From Paenibacillus sp. 32352 (GTDB taxonomy: Bacteria > Bacillota > Bacilli > Paenibacillales > NBRC-103111), in the NCBI RefSeq assembly GCF_002042965.1, contig NZ_MZNT01000006.1, positions 62,001 to 126,000 on the forward strand: a stretch of DNA of 64,000 nucleotides. The letters are read 5' to 3'. The translations under genes were made by a program, and so were the position numbers. This document shows, piece after piece, positions 27,415 to 35,847 of this stretch. Positions within the stretch are counted from its first letter, which is position 1, and the number at the start of each line of letters is the position of its first letter. The notes under the pieces are model-generated. The model had not been told where the DNA came from, ran no database searches, and saw nothing but the letters and a program-made list of their open reading frames with translations.

Positions 27415-27437
27415 GGAACGATCCCCATATTCATCCG

Positions 27438-27475
27438 AAGCAGTTCCGGCGTTGACGCGCTGGGGCTGCTTTTTT
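27438..27475 (+). terminator. Intrinsic terminator of glnS
   Basis: AAGCAGTTCC pairs with GGGGCTGCTT, followed by TTTTTT (27470-27475), 24 bp past the glnS stop. Confidence 0.8.
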
Positions 27476-27478
27476 GGC

Positions 27479-27533
27479 TTTCAGGAGACTTTCAGTTGCA
27501 CTTCAGTCGCTTTTCATAAAACCGTTTTATACT
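27479..27533 (+). promoter_or_regulatory. Four 11-bp-phased hexamers and -10 element before the PepSY-helix gene
   Basis: TTTCAG (27479), TTTCAG (27490), CTTCAG (27501) and TTTCAT (27512) recur at exactly 11-bp intervals, and a -10-like TATACT (27528-27533) follows the last by 10 bp. This is the layout of promoters activated by OmpR-family response regulators, where the last repeat covers the -35 region. Confidence 0.6.
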
Positions 27534-27584
27534 TGCTATCAGATCAGTAAACGAAAACATTATGATAGAAAAGGTGAAATTCTT

Positions 27585-28055
27585 ATGAAGCGCACACGTC
27601 AACTGCATTTATGGATTGGATTGATCTGTTCTATTTTTATTTTGATTGAATCCGTCACGGGATTATTGCTATCGGAACGATGGCTGGTCGGATCGGGCGG
27701 CATGGACATGAAGCCTCCTCAAGCCATTACCCAATCGGCAGCAGCAGGACAAGATTCAGGAGCATCCGATCAAGCATCCGCCAATACGGGACGAGCTTTA
27801 GCCAACCGTCCAGACGGAGCCTCCGATACGGCTAACCGGCAAGCCTTTAAAGGCGGCGACCGCGGCGGGGAAGCCGGCGGCGTTATGGGAGTTATTAGAG
27901 GCCTCCACGAAGGCAGAATCGGCCAAACGAATGTGAAATGGCTCGTCGATTTGACGGCCGTCGGCATGATCGTCCTTACTGTAACCGGGATTACGCTGTC
28001 TATTAAGACCCTCCGGGCTCAAAGCATCAGCCGCAGAAAAAAGCAGCAGGCTTAG
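27585..28055 (+). CDS. PepSY-associated transmembrane protein, short
   Basis: A 156-residue protein from ATG 27585 with AAAGGTG upstream. TM1 (RQLHLWIGLICSIFILIESVTGLLL) and the last helix (LVDLTAVGMIVLTVTGITLSI) are the typical ends of PepSY-TM proteins, here joined by a Gln/Ala/Gly-rich extracellular loop of about 70 residues and with no PepSY domain evident. GLHEGRIG in the loop is the conserved motif before the last helix. It is probably a small regulated membrane component; a role in haem or metal handling is only inferred from the family. Confidence 0.78.
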   Translation: MKRTRQLHLWIGLICSIFILIESVTGLLLSERWLVGSGGMDMKPPQAITQSAAAGQDSGASDQASANTGRALANRPDGASDTANRQAFKGGDRGGEAGGVMGVIRGLHEGRIGQTNVKWLVDLTAVGMIVLTVTGITLSIKTLRAQSISRRKKQQA

Positions 28056-28072
28056 GCTTGAATAATGTCTGA

Positions 28073-28099
28073 CCACGCTCTAAGGCGTGGTTTTTATTT
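28073..28099 (+). terminator. Intrinsic terminator
   Basis: CCACGC-tctaag-GCGTGG (28073-28090) followed by TTTTTATTT, just past the PepSY-helix gene. Confidence 0.88.
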
Positions 28100-28106
28100 G
28101 CCCAAA

Positions 28107-28160
28107 TTTACCATAAATTAACACACAGTTGTTCATCCTTTAACATTCGGCTGATACAAT
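28107..28160 (+). promoter_or_regulatory. Putative Pho-box promoter of the 5'-nucleotidase gene
   Basis: TTTACC (28107), TTAACA (28118), TTGTTC (28129) and TTAACA (28140) are spaced exactly 11 bp apart. A -10 element TACAAT (28155-28160) follows, with TG one base before it. Four TT(A/T)ACA-like repeats at 11-bp spacing upstream of the -10 is the B. subtilis PhoP-activated promoter layout; the third repeat matches poorly. Confidence 0.6.
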
Positions 28161-28200
28161 GCGGTGGACAAATTAAATAGGTAACCTAAGGAGGGCAAGT

Positions 28201-29934
28201 ATGAAGAAAAGAACAGCATGGCTTTCTGTAATGCTGACATTATTCATCGCCGCATCCACGGCGGTCCCTGCATCCGCTGCTGACGCAACGAGCGGGGCGG
28301 CAACGATCACCATCCTCCACACGAACGACATCCACAGCCGGGTTGAAGAAAGCAAGGAGGGCATCGGCTACGCCAAGCTGTCGACCCTGATCAAACAGCA
28401 GAAAGCGGCTAATCCGAACACGCTGGTTCTGGACGCCGGGGATACGTTCCACGGGCAGACCATCGCTAATCTGGAGCGCGGCGAGAGCATCGTCAAAATC
28501 ATGAACAGCATTGGCTTTGATGCCATGGAGCCCGGCAACCATGATTTCAACTACGGAAGCAGCCGGCTTGTCGAGCTGAGCGGCAAAGCTCAATTCCCGA
28601 TTCTTTCGGCCAATGTGAAGAAGGCTGACGGAACCTGCCTGCTCAAGCCTTATATTATCAAGGGCGTTGCCGGAGTAAAGGTGGGCATCTTTGGCCTTAC
28701 GACCCCGGAAACGACATACAAGACCCACCCCAATAATGTGAAAGGCCTTACGTTCGCCGACCCGGTAGCTGAAGCCAAAGCAATGGTTAACGAGCTCAAG
28801 GGGAAAGCCGATATCATCATTGCTTTAGCGCATCTGGGAATCGATAAATCAAGCGCGGATACGAGCACCAAAGTGGCTGAGCAGGTCCCCGGTATTGATG
28901 TCATTATCGACGGGCACAGTCATTCCACGCTGGAGCACGGGATAACCGTCGGAAATACCCTCATAGCCCAGACTGGGGAATATAGTAAAAATATCGGCAA
29001 GGTCGATCTCCAGCTGGACGGCAAAACCATCAAAAGCAAAACAGCAAGCCTTATTACCAAGCCTGCAACCGAAAGCGTGGAAGCCGATCCAGCGGTCCTG
29101 AGCATAATCGATGAGATCAAGAAGAGCCAAGACAGCATATTATCCCAAGTGGTAGGCTCTTCAGCGATGAAGCTTGTCGGGGAGCGCGAGGTGGTTCGTG
29201 TCGGCGAATCCAATCTGGGCCATCTGATCACGGACGCCATGCTGGATGAGACCGGTGCGGATGTCGCTCTGACCAACGGAGGCGGCATTCGCGCATCCAT
29301 CGAGGCCGGTCAAATCACCAAAGGTCAGATCATTACGGTGCTTCCGTTTGGCAATTACATTCAGACTAAAAAGGTCAAGGGCTCTGATATCGTAGCGGCC
29401 CTCGAGCTGGGGGTTTCCTCCTATCCTGAGCCTCTCGGCGGATTCCCGCATGTCGGAGGGGTTACGTTCACGCTTGACGCCGGCAAGCCCTCCGGCCAGC
29501 GCGTAAGCGATGTATTGGTCAAGGGACAGCCGATCGAGCCAGACAAGGTCTACGTTCTGGCCACGAATGATTTTATGGCGGCCGGCGGCGACCAATATAC
29601 GATGTTCAAGGATTATCCGATAGCTAACGACTTCTCCTCACTTGAGGAATCGGTCATCGCTTACCTGCAAAAAATAGGCTCCGTGCAGCCGAGCGTCGAT
29701 AGCCGCATGAAGGTCATATCTTCCGCTTCGGAGCCCCAGCCGGCTCCGGTTAAACCTGCTGCGCCTGTAGAAGCTCAAGCCTCCTCGGGGGTATATATCG
29801 TACAATCCGGAGATTCCTTATGGACTATTGCCCGTCGGTATGGAACTCAATGGGAAAAGCTGCAGGAATGGAATCAGCTTGCCGATCCCAATCTGATTTT
29901 CCCCGGACAAACAATTGTCGTGCCGGCCAGCTAA
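28201..29934 (+). CDS. Secreted 5'-nucleotidase/metallophosphatase with LysM
   Basis: A 577-residue exported enzyme. The signal peptide (about 1-26) ends ASA. The calcineurin-like phosphatase domain has LHTNDIHSR, LDAGDTFHG, PGNHDFNYG and DGHSHS, the di-metal ligands. The 5'-nucleotidase C-terminal domain has NGGGIRASI. A LysM domain (about 528-577: YIVQSGDSLWTIARRYGTQW) ends the protein and would hold it on peptidoglycan. Likely role: release of phosphate and nucleosides from extracellular nucleotides. GGAGGG precedes the ATG. The promoter carries Pho-box-like repeats, which fits this role. Confidence 0.93.
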   Translation: MKKRTAWLSVMLTLFIAASTAVPASAADATSGAATITILHTNDIHSRVEESKEGIGYAKLSTLIKQQKAANPNTLVLDAGDTFHGQTIANLERGESIVKIMNSIGFDAMEPGNHDFNYGSSRLVELSGKAQFPILSANVKKADGTCLLKPYIIKGVAGVKVGIFGLTTPETTYKTHPNNVKGLTFADPVAEAKAMVNELKGKADIIIALAHLGIDKSSADTSTKVAEQVPGIDVIIDGHSHSTLEHGITVGNTLIAQTGEYSKNIGKVDLQLDGKTIKSKTASLITKPATESVEADPAVLSIIDEIKKSQDSILSQVVGSSAMKLVGEREVVRVGESNLGHLITDAMLDETGADVALTNGGGIRASIEAGQITKGQIITVLPFGNYIQTKKVKGSDIVAALELGVSSYPEPLGGFPHVGGVTFTLDAGKPSGQRVSDVLVKGQPIEPDKVYVLATNDFMAAGGDQYTMFKDYPIANDFSSLEESVIAYLQKIGSVQPSVDSRMKVISSASEPQPAPVKPAAPVEAQASSGVYIVQSGDSLWTIARRYGTQWEKLQEWNQLADPNLIFPGQTIVVPAS

Positions 29935-30035
29935 TAGGACATAGGATTGGCATTGTGTTCGTTCCATTGTACACTGAAGATACGGCAGCCCCCGGCTTAC
30001 GCCAGGCTGATACAATCTGATGAATGAGGTAGGAC

Positions 30036-30470
30036 ATGGAACAACAAATGTCGTCTTTGCTTGGCTTTTGGATGAAGCGGGCTTACCGGGATATTTGCAA
30101 TTATTTGGACAGCCGCCTGGAATCGTACGGGGTTACCAATTCCCAGCTGGGTGTACTGATGATGCTTTGGGAGCAGGACGGGCTGACGCAGACCGATATT
30201 CAAAAAATGCTCGGCATCCAGCCCGCTTCTATGACTCATTTGATTAAAGGGCTGGAGAACAAGCAGCTCGTCACCCGCAGCGGAGACCCGAGCGATTCCC
30301 GGGTCAAGCGATTATATATCACGCCGCAAGGAAGGGCATTGGAGAAGCCTTGCATGGCCATAGTCATAGAGGGCGAGGAGAAAATGCGCGGCGGCTTTTC
30401 CCCGGACGAGATTAAGATCCTGAGAGTCTGGATTCAGAGAATGATGGGCAATCTGAATGAAGGGAAATAA
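30036..30470 (+). CDS. MarR-family transcriptional regulator
   Basis: The 144-residue winged-helix protein has the MarR fold: DGLTQTDIQKMLGIQPASMT as recognition helix region, followed by the wing VTRSGDPSDSRVKRLYITPQGR. MarR proteins are dimeric repressors released by small aromatic ligands or oxidants. Its neighbours downstream (CMD protein, WrbA-like flavodoxin, HlyD/MFS pump) are common MarR targets, but no operator shared among them is visible to me. A terminator follows at 30561. Confidence 0.9.
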   Translation: MEQQMSSLLGFWMKRAYRDICNYLDSRLESYGVTNSQLGVLMMLWEQDGLTQTDIQKMLGIQPASMTHLIKGLENKQLVTRSGDPSDSRVKRLYITPQGRALEKPCMAIVIEGEEKMRGGFSPDEIKILRVWIQRMMGNLNEGK

Positions 30471-30560
30471 CCAGTTTAAAGTTGAGCCCATGACTTCGAA
30501 GCAGATTTAGCGGTGCTTTCTGCGGGAAGAACCAAAATTATAATACTTTATCATGTGCAC

Positions 30561-30589
30561 AAAGAACTCCCTTGAACGGGGGTTCTTTT
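30561..30589 (+). terminator. Intrinsic terminator
   Basis: AAAGAACTCCC (30561-30571) pairs with GGGGGTTCTTTT (30578-30589). It ends the MarR gene, although about 90 bp after the stop. Confidence 0.8.
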
Positions 30590-30592
30590 ATT

Positions 30593-30838
30593 TCGATATC
30601 GAAGTATATTCTTCTTGTTATTGTTCTTTTTTAAAACAACTGCTTCGGGTTGATAGTTTCCCGGCGGATGTCCCGAAAGACCTTAATTAATCTATATTTA
30701 TCGCGTTTTTCATTTAAATATATAAATTCCTTGCTACATATGCACTCGGAACTATTTTGGAAATTTACGTATTTCCTACTTGAAAAATCCTCCATCCTGA
30801 TTTATTATTTACTTAGATATCTAAACATATTTCCGAAT
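30593..30838. other. AT-rich intergenic stretch
   Basis: About 245 bp between the MarR terminator and the CMD gene. It contains a short palindrome TTCGATATCGAA (about 30591-30603) and several AT-rich -10-like hexamers, but no confident promoter, riboswitch or gene. Confidence 0.4.
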
Positions 30839-30852
30839 GGAGGTTGTTTCCA

Positions 30853-31185
30853 TTGCCTGATGACGTTTTATACCGCAAATCGTATTTAGGCCGCATTTCA
30901 GAATTGAGACCGATGGCCTTACCGGCAGCGAACAGCTATTTTCAATACGAAAAGGAAGCCTTCGCTTCCGGGCTCATCCCACGTAAGACAAAGGAGCTTA
31001 TTGCCATAGCCGCCGCTCATATCACCGGCTGCCCTTATTGCATCGACGTGCATGTAGCCAAGTACAAAAAGCTGGGCGGCACGATGGAGGAGATCATGGA
31101 GGCCGTTATGGTCGCTTCCGCCGTCAATGCTGGAGCCGCTCTAGCCCATGCCGTCAATGCCCTGAATGCGTACGAGCAAAATTAA
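30853..31185 (+). CDS. Carboxymuconolactone decarboxylase-family (AhpD-like) protein
   Basis: The 110-residue protein carries the CMD/AhpD signature CPYCIDVHVAKYKKLG, a CxxC pair plus His, on a helical bundle. AhpD-like proteins are alkylhydroperoxidases or proteins of unknown oxidoreductase role. TTG 30853 is preferred because GGAGG at 30839-30843 is nine bases upstream; TTG 30844 abuts it. It is a single gene beside MarR and WrbA-like genes, in a redox-related neighbourhood. Confidence 0.88.
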   Translation: MPDDVLYRKSYLGRISELRPMALPAANSYFQYEKEAFASGLIPRKTKELIAIAAAHITGCPYCIDVHVAKYKKLGGTMEEIMEAVMVASAVNAGAALAHAVNALNAYEQN

Positions 31186-31243
31186 CCTCATCAGACATCC
31201 CCAACCCGGCATGCTTCACTTCAACTATGGTCTATAGCCAAAC

Positions 31244-31284
31244 AGGAAAGCCCGGCTCGAAGCTGAATGCTTCTACCGGGCTTA
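31244..31284 (-). terminator. Hairpin terminator
   Basis: AAGCCCGG (31248-31255) pairs with CCGGGCTT (31276-31283), with an inner GAAGC/GCTTC stem. The T-tract on the minus strand is weak (TTTCC). Confidence 0.6.
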
Positions 31285-31292
31285 TGTTGTTC

Positions 31293-31691
31293 CTAATGAT
31301 CCTGCTTGTTCAAAGATCTAAGCGCATCGCGAAATTGATTATCGCCTGTCGCCTTGGGCGGCAGATGCTGTTGATCCTCATCCTGCTCCTCTCCGCTCTC
31401 AAAGTTCCTAAGCGCCTGCCGATAGTCATAATCGCCCCGATTGCTTTGCTTTTGCACCTTGGGCTCCGACGGTAAAGATTCCGCTGCTGCGGGCACTTCC
31501 TTCACCGGCTCTCTTTCGGGTTCTGCAGGTGGCGCTGCGGAGGGCACGGCTGCAGGAGGAGCGACTTCCACTCTGGCGGGAGTAGCCGTTTCGGCCTCCT
31601 TCTTTTTGCGGTTAGCCTCGACCTTCAAATTGTAAACAATGAGGAAGATAAGCCCGACAACGGCAATAATACCAAAAATGATATATTGCAT
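31293..31691 (-). CDS. Single-helix membrane protein, hypothetical
   Basis: The 132-residue protein has an N-terminal transmembrane helix (about 3-20: YIIFGIIAVVGLIFLIVY), then a basic stretch (VEANRKKKEAE), a Pro/Ala/Glu-rich disordered middle and a short helical C-terminus with RGDYDYRQALRNFESGEE and NQFRDALRSLNK, which look like an internal repeat of a short motif. It probably sits in the cytoplasmic membrane. It begins 5 bp after the flavodoxin stop, so the two are likely cotranscribed. Confidence 0.55.
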   Translation of the reverse strand: MQYIIFGIIAVVGLIFLIVYNLKVEANRKKKEAETATPARVEVAPPAAVPSAAPPAEPEREPVKEVPAAAESLPSEPKVQKQSNRGDYDYRQALRNFESGEEQDEDQQHLPPKATGDNQFRDALRSLNKQDH

Positions 31692-31695
31692 AAGC

Positions 31696-32244
31696 TTACA
31701 CCCTGTCGTGCTTCATCTTGGCGGTTATCGAAGCGACCCGTTTACCTAATGCCCGGCCAAGTGCAAGGTCTCGTTCCGAAGGCAGGTTCGGCGGATCATT
31801 ACGTGAAGCCTCTACCGGGCAGGTAACACCGACTCCATAATAGGAGCCGTATAAGGCATTTTCAGGGATGTTGCCGGGAAGTCCCACAATGATCATTCCT
31901 TGATGCAGCATCGGAGTAATCAGGTTCAGCATCGTCGCTTCAATGCCGCCGTGAACTGTAGCGGTGGTGCAGAAGACAGCGCCGATTTTATCCATCAGCT
32001 TCCCTTGTGCCCAGAGATATCCCAATTGGTCGATCCACGTTTTCATGCCGGAGCTTATGGTTCCGAAATGCCCCGGACAGCCCCATATGATCGCATCCAT
32101 CTCAACTAACTCGCTCGTATCCGCATCGCTTACATGGCGAAGCTTGACCGTAGAGTGAGGGTGGCTGTTAGCCCCTTCGTAGATGGAGCGTGCCAGCGCC
32201 TCCGTGTGCCCGTTCTCGCTATCATAAACCACAATGATTTTCAT
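31696..32244 (-). CDS. Flavodoxin-like NAD(P)H:quinone oxidoreductase, WrbA-like
   Basis: The 182-residue protein has a flavodoxin fold with the FMN phosphate loop [18 protein letters not shown], the flavin-binding segments [16 protein letters not shown] and [10 protein letters not shown], and SYYGVG. WrbA-family enzymes reduce quinones by two electrons and avoid semiquinone radicals. Its length is close to the short WrbA branch (about 190-200). It leads a leftward pair with the single-helix protein. Confidence 0.9.
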   Translation of the reverse strand: MKIIVVYDSENGHTEALARSIYEGANSHPHSTVKLRHVSDADTSELVEMDAIIWGCPGHFGTISSGMKTWIDQLGYLWAQGKLMDKIGAVFCTTATVHGGIEATMLNLITPMLHQGMIIVGLPGNIPENALYGSYYGVGVTCPVEASRNDPPNLPSERDLALGRALGKRVASITAKMKHDRV

Positions 32245-32409
32245 GGTTGACTCTGTCCTCCCTATCCTGTGCTTCTTCCTTCAATTTTCCCCATGAATCC
32301 GCAAAGTATGAGGCCGCTCATGAATTTCCAATCTCAGAAATCCATTGCATAAAGAAACAACCGTCAGGGGAAAATGTGTACAGAATATTGGAGTATGGAG
32401 GAATGTAAG

Positions 32410-33048
32410 ATGAGCAAAGTAATTTTGGTTAATATTTTGGTTTTGATCCTCATTTTGGGTGGCGCCGGAGCGGCTATTTACTATTACAACCGTTCTATCA
32501 ATTATGTAACGACTGATAACGCCAAATTCGAAGGCCAGGCTATAACGATTGCGGCCGTTGCTTCCGGTCAGCTTACGGATTGGAACGGTACGGTTGGCAA
32601 GGCTTATCGCTCCGGCGACCGTGTAGGCAGCATCCAGCCGGCAGCTGGCGCAGCCAAAGTTGATTTGACGTTCCCGATTGACGCCACTATTGTTCAGCAG
32701 ACCGCCGTGCCCAACTCCTTCGTCTCGGCAGGCTCTCCGCTCGCCAGAGGATTTGACATGGCCCATCTGTACGTTACCGCTAATATCGAAGAAACAAAAA
32801 TCAACAATATCAAGGTGGGGCAAACGGTGGACGTGTATGCAGACGCTTTTCCGGGAACCACCATCACCGGCCATGTGGAAAAAGTGGGATTAGCAACAGC
32901 GAGCTCATTCTCCCTGCTGCCGTCCTCCAACAGCAACGCAAACTATACGAAGGTCACTCAAGTCATTCCTGTAACCATCACCTTGGACAGCTATAACGGA
33001 CTCGCCATCGTTCCGGGCATGAACGTATCCGTACGAATTCATATTTAG
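32410..33048 (+). CDS. Compact HlyD/EmrA-type membrane fusion protein
   Basis: A 212-residue protein from ATG 32410 (GGAGG upstream). One N-terminal helix (LVNILVLILILGGAGAAIYY) anchors it; the rest is the HlyD barrel-sandwich and beta-barrel core (YVTTDNAKFEGQAITI, IEETKINNIKVGQTVDV, FTKVTQ-like TKVTQVIPVTI). EmrA proteins are usually near 390 residues with a coiled-coil hairpin; that hairpin is absent here. It lies 12 bp before the MFS gene, and should serve as its adaptor. Confidence 0.85.
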   Translation: MSKVILVNILVLILILGGAGAAIYYYNRSINYVTTDNAKFEGQAITIAAVASGQLTDWNGTVGKAYRSGDRVGSIQPAAGAAKVDLTFPIDATIVQQTAVPNSFVSAGSPLARGFDMAHLYVTANIEETKINNIKVGQTVDVYADAFPGTTITGHVEKVGLATASSFSLLPSSNSNANYTKVTQVIPVTITLDSYNGLAIVPGMNVSVRIHI

Positions 33049-33060
33049 CAGGGGGCCGTC

Positions 33061-34587
33061 ATGGAAAACATTTCGATCGGCCGCACGCTAACCGTGTTAA
33101 TGGCCGGGGCTTTCGTAGCCATCTTGAATCAAACCCTTATCAGTGTGGCTATCCCGCACATGATGAATGATTTCAACGTATCGGCCACAACGATCCAATG
33201 GTTGACCACCGCTTATATGCTGGTTAACGGAGTGCTCATTCCGATCACCGCGTTCCTGATAGAAACGTATGGAACCCGGGCCTTGTTTCTTTTTGCCATG
33301 GTGGCCTTCACAGTGGGAGCTCTCATCTGTGCCATAGCGCCCAGCTTCTCGATCATCCTCTTCGGCCGTATTATTCAAGCTATTGGGGCCGGTGTCCTAA
33401 TGCCGCTGATCACCAACGTATTCCTGGCCGTCTTCCCTCCGGAAAAAAGGGGTGCGGCTATGGGAATGATGGGGATCGTTATGGTGTTCGCACCGGCTGT
33501 CGGGCCGACCTTGGCAGGATGGGTTGTGCAAAACTATACTTGGCGCATCCTGTTCTATGCCATGCTTCCGTTAGGGATACTGGATATTTTACTGGCAACG
33601 AAATGGCTTAAAAATGTTACCAAGCTCTCCTACCCTCCGTTTGATTTGGCGGGAGCCATTTTCTCAACGATTGGCTTTGGAGCGCTGCTCTACGGCTTTA
33701 GTGAAGCCGGCAGCAAAGGATGGACCAGCTTGCTGGTCGTATGCAGCTTTTTCATCGGAGGTATTTTCCTGCTGCTGTTCATTTGGCGGGAATTGACAAC
33801 CGATCAGCCATTGCTGAACTTAAGCGTGTTTAAATACGATGTGTTTACGATGAGCACCATCATCGGGGCGGCCGTGAATATGGCTATGCTCGGAGCCATG
33901 ATTTTGCTGCCGATTTACCTGCAAAATATTCGCGGCTTCACACCGCTTCAATCCGGCCTCTTGCTGCTCCCGGGAGCTTTGATTATGGGCGTCATGTCTC
34001 CCATATCCGGTGCGCTGTTCGACCGGATGGGGGCACGGCCGCTGGCCATCGTCGGTCTGATTATTACAGCGATAACGACGCTGGAATTCAGCAGGCTGAC
34101 GGATGACTCCACCTACGGTCACATCATGCTGCTGTATACCGTGCGGATGTTCGGCATGTCGATGATTATGATGACCGTTCAGACCGCCGGCTTGAACCAG
34201 CTTCCGCGGCAGCTCGGCAGCCATGGGACCGCGATGTCGAATACAACGCGTCAAGTCGCAGGCTCTATCGGTACCGCCCTGCTGGTTACCGTCATGTCGA
34301 GCCGTACCACCGTCCATTTGGGCAATTATTCGAATGAGCTGACAACAAGCAACCCCATCTTAATGGAAAATGTAACCCAGTTCGGGCAGCAGCTTGCCCT
34401 GGCCTCAGGCCAGGCCGTGGAAGCAGGGAGCACCTTGGCTATCCAAACGCTGTACTCCCTGGCGGCGACCCACTCCACCATCAGCGGGATCAATGACTCC
34501 TTTCTGGTGGCGACGCTGATCACGGTGATCGCCCTGTTCTTCTCCCTGTTCCTTCGCCGGGCGAAGCATGCGGAACCAAAATCCTAA
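33061..34587 (+). CDS. DHA2-family MFS multidrug transporter (EmrB/QacA type)
   Basis: A 508-residue protein with about 14 transmembrane helices. DHA2 motifs are LNQTLISVAIPHMMNDF in helix 1, WLTTAYMLVNGVLIP in helix 2 and GRIIQAIGAGVLMPL in helix 4, then GPTLAGWVVQNYTWR (motif C region). It exports drugs or lipophilic cations by proton antiport. It is translationally close to the HlyD-like gene (12 bp), so the two form one pump. Followed by a perfect 15-bp-stem hairpin. Confidence 0.93.
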   Translation: MENISIGRTLTVLMAGAFVAILNQTLISVAIPHMMNDFNVSATTIQWLTTAYMLVNGVLIPITAFLIETYGTRALFLFAMVAFTVGALICAIAPSFSIILFGRIIQAIGAGVLMPLITNVFLAVFPPEKRGAAMGMMGIVMVFAPAVGPTLAGWVVQNYTWRILFYAMLPLGILDILLATKWLKNVTKLSYPPFDLAGAIFSTIGFGALLYGFSEAGSKGWTSLLVVCSFFIGGIFLLLFIWRELTTDQPLLNLSVFKYDVFTMSTIIGAAVNMAMLGAMILLPIYLQNIRGFTPLQSGLLLLPGALIMGVMSPISGALFDRMGARPLAIVGLIITAITTLEFSRLTDDSTYGHIMLLYTVRMFGMSMIMMTVQTAGLNQLPRQLGSHGTAMSNTTRQVAGSIGTALLVTVMSSRTTVHLGNYSNELTTSNPILMENVTQFGQQLALASGQAVEAGSTLAIQTLYSLAATHSTISGINDSFLVATLITVIALFFSLFLRRAKHAEPKS

Positions 34588-34650
34588 ATTTTATAGCAGC
34601 TACGGGCCAAAAGCTGTTTAACAAACAATTCACTCTCATCAAGTTAACGA

Positions 34651-34686
34651 AACAAGACCAACCAGAAAGATCTGGTTGGTCTTGTT
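34651..34686. terminator. Bidirectional terminator, perfect 15-bp stem
   Basis: AACAAGACCAACCAG (34651-34665) and CTGGTTGGTCTTGTT (34672-34686) are perfectly complementary around a 6-nt loop. It separates the convergent MFS and ABC permease genes; the T-tract is short. Confidence 0.8.
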
Positions 34687-34731
34687 ATATCCATTGTTCC
34701 TATGCGGCAGCCTTTGAATTCGCGTGCATCA

Positions 34732-35847
34732 TTAGTCCCAGCGGAATGTAAAGCTGGCGACGATGAAGGCGACAATCGTCCAGCCGCCCAGCAAGCCGAT
34801 TTGCGGCCACAGCTCACCAAAGCCAGCCCCGATGTTCATCACTTGCCGGAACGCCGTCGACAGATGGGATATAGGCAGCAGCTTCACTACAGCCTGGAAT
34901 CCCTCTGGCATCGAGTTGATCGGGAAGAAGACTCCGCCAAGGAACATAAGCGGAAAAGAAATCACACCGGCAATCGGACCGGCAGACTCCGGAGTCTTTG
35001 CCACTCCGGCAATAATAAAGCCAATAGCCATGAAGGTAAGAGTCCCGAGTACGACCAGTAGGATCAGCAGCCACCAAGATCCGTTAACCTGCGTGTCGAA
35101 GAACCAGCTGGCTATCAGAATCACGATGATAGCTTGAATACAGTTCAGCAGCAGCCGCGCTGTAATTTGGCCTGCGATAAAGATCGGTGCACGCAGCGTC
35201 GTGCTCTGCATTCTGCGAAGGATGCCGCGCTCACGCCACGAAGAGATTTGACCTGCCACGCCGTTCAAGTTGTTAGACATGATCATCATCGCAACAATAC
35301 CTGGCACAAGGAAATCGATATATTTCAAGTTAAGCGATCTTACGCCCTTTCCTTCAATCGTGACCGCCGGCTTATATTGCGTAATATTCTTGCTTACACC
35401 CTCAACGAGCTGCCCGATAACCGCAAGGCCTACATTGGCTCTGGCCGCATCGGTTTCATCGTAATATACATCGAGCTTGCCTGCTGCGGCCGATGAGGTA
35501 GAGTACGCAGCGATTTGATCGCCATATCCTTTCGGAATGATGATGACGAATTGCTTATCGCCCTTTTTAAGCTGATCGAGCGCTTGTGTTTCATCCGAGC
35601 TTATAACCGCGTTCAAGGCGGATACGGATTGTGCTTGCAGCGCGGCGATCATTGATTGAGACTGTGGTGTACTATCGTGATCGACGATGACGGTGTCTAG
35701 CGACACCCCTCCCCCTTTGCCGATGAATGATCCAAGCATGATCATGAGAAGCAGCGGAAATAGCAATGTGAAGAACAGCATCTGACGGTTGCGGGCGAAG
35801 ATACGAAGCTGAGCGAGCGTCAGCTGGATATAAGCGGCTATATTCAT
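34732..35847 (-). CDS. ABC-2-type transporter permease
   Basis: The 371-residue protein has an N-terminal helix, a large extracytoplasmic domain (about 45-170) and about five C-terminal helices (from 185), as in the ABC-2 family. SWRERGILRRMQSTTLR is the conserved cytoplasmic coupling helix region. It pairs with the ATP-binding protein encoded immediately upstream, whose stop it overlaps by 4 bp. Such systems export drugs, peptides or lipids; no substrate can be named. Confidence 0.9.
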   Translation of the reverse strand: MNIAAYIQLTLAQLRIFARNRQMLFFTLLFPLLLMIMLGSFIGKGGGVSLDTVIVDHDSTPQSQSMIAALQAQSVSALNAVISSDETQALDQLKKGDKQFVIIIPKGYGDQIAAYSTSSAAAGKLDVYYDETDAARANVGLAVIGQLVEGVSKNITQYKPAVTIEGKGVRSLNLKYIDFLVPGIVAMMIMSNNLNGVAGQISSWRERGILRRMQSTTLRAPIFIAGQITARLLLNCIQAIIVILIASWFFDTQVNGSWWLLILLVVLGTLTFMAIGFIIAGVAKTPESAGPIAGVISFPLMFLGGVFFPINSMPEGFQAVVKLLPISHLSTAFRQVMNIGAGFGELWPQIGLLGGWTIVAFIVASFTFRWD

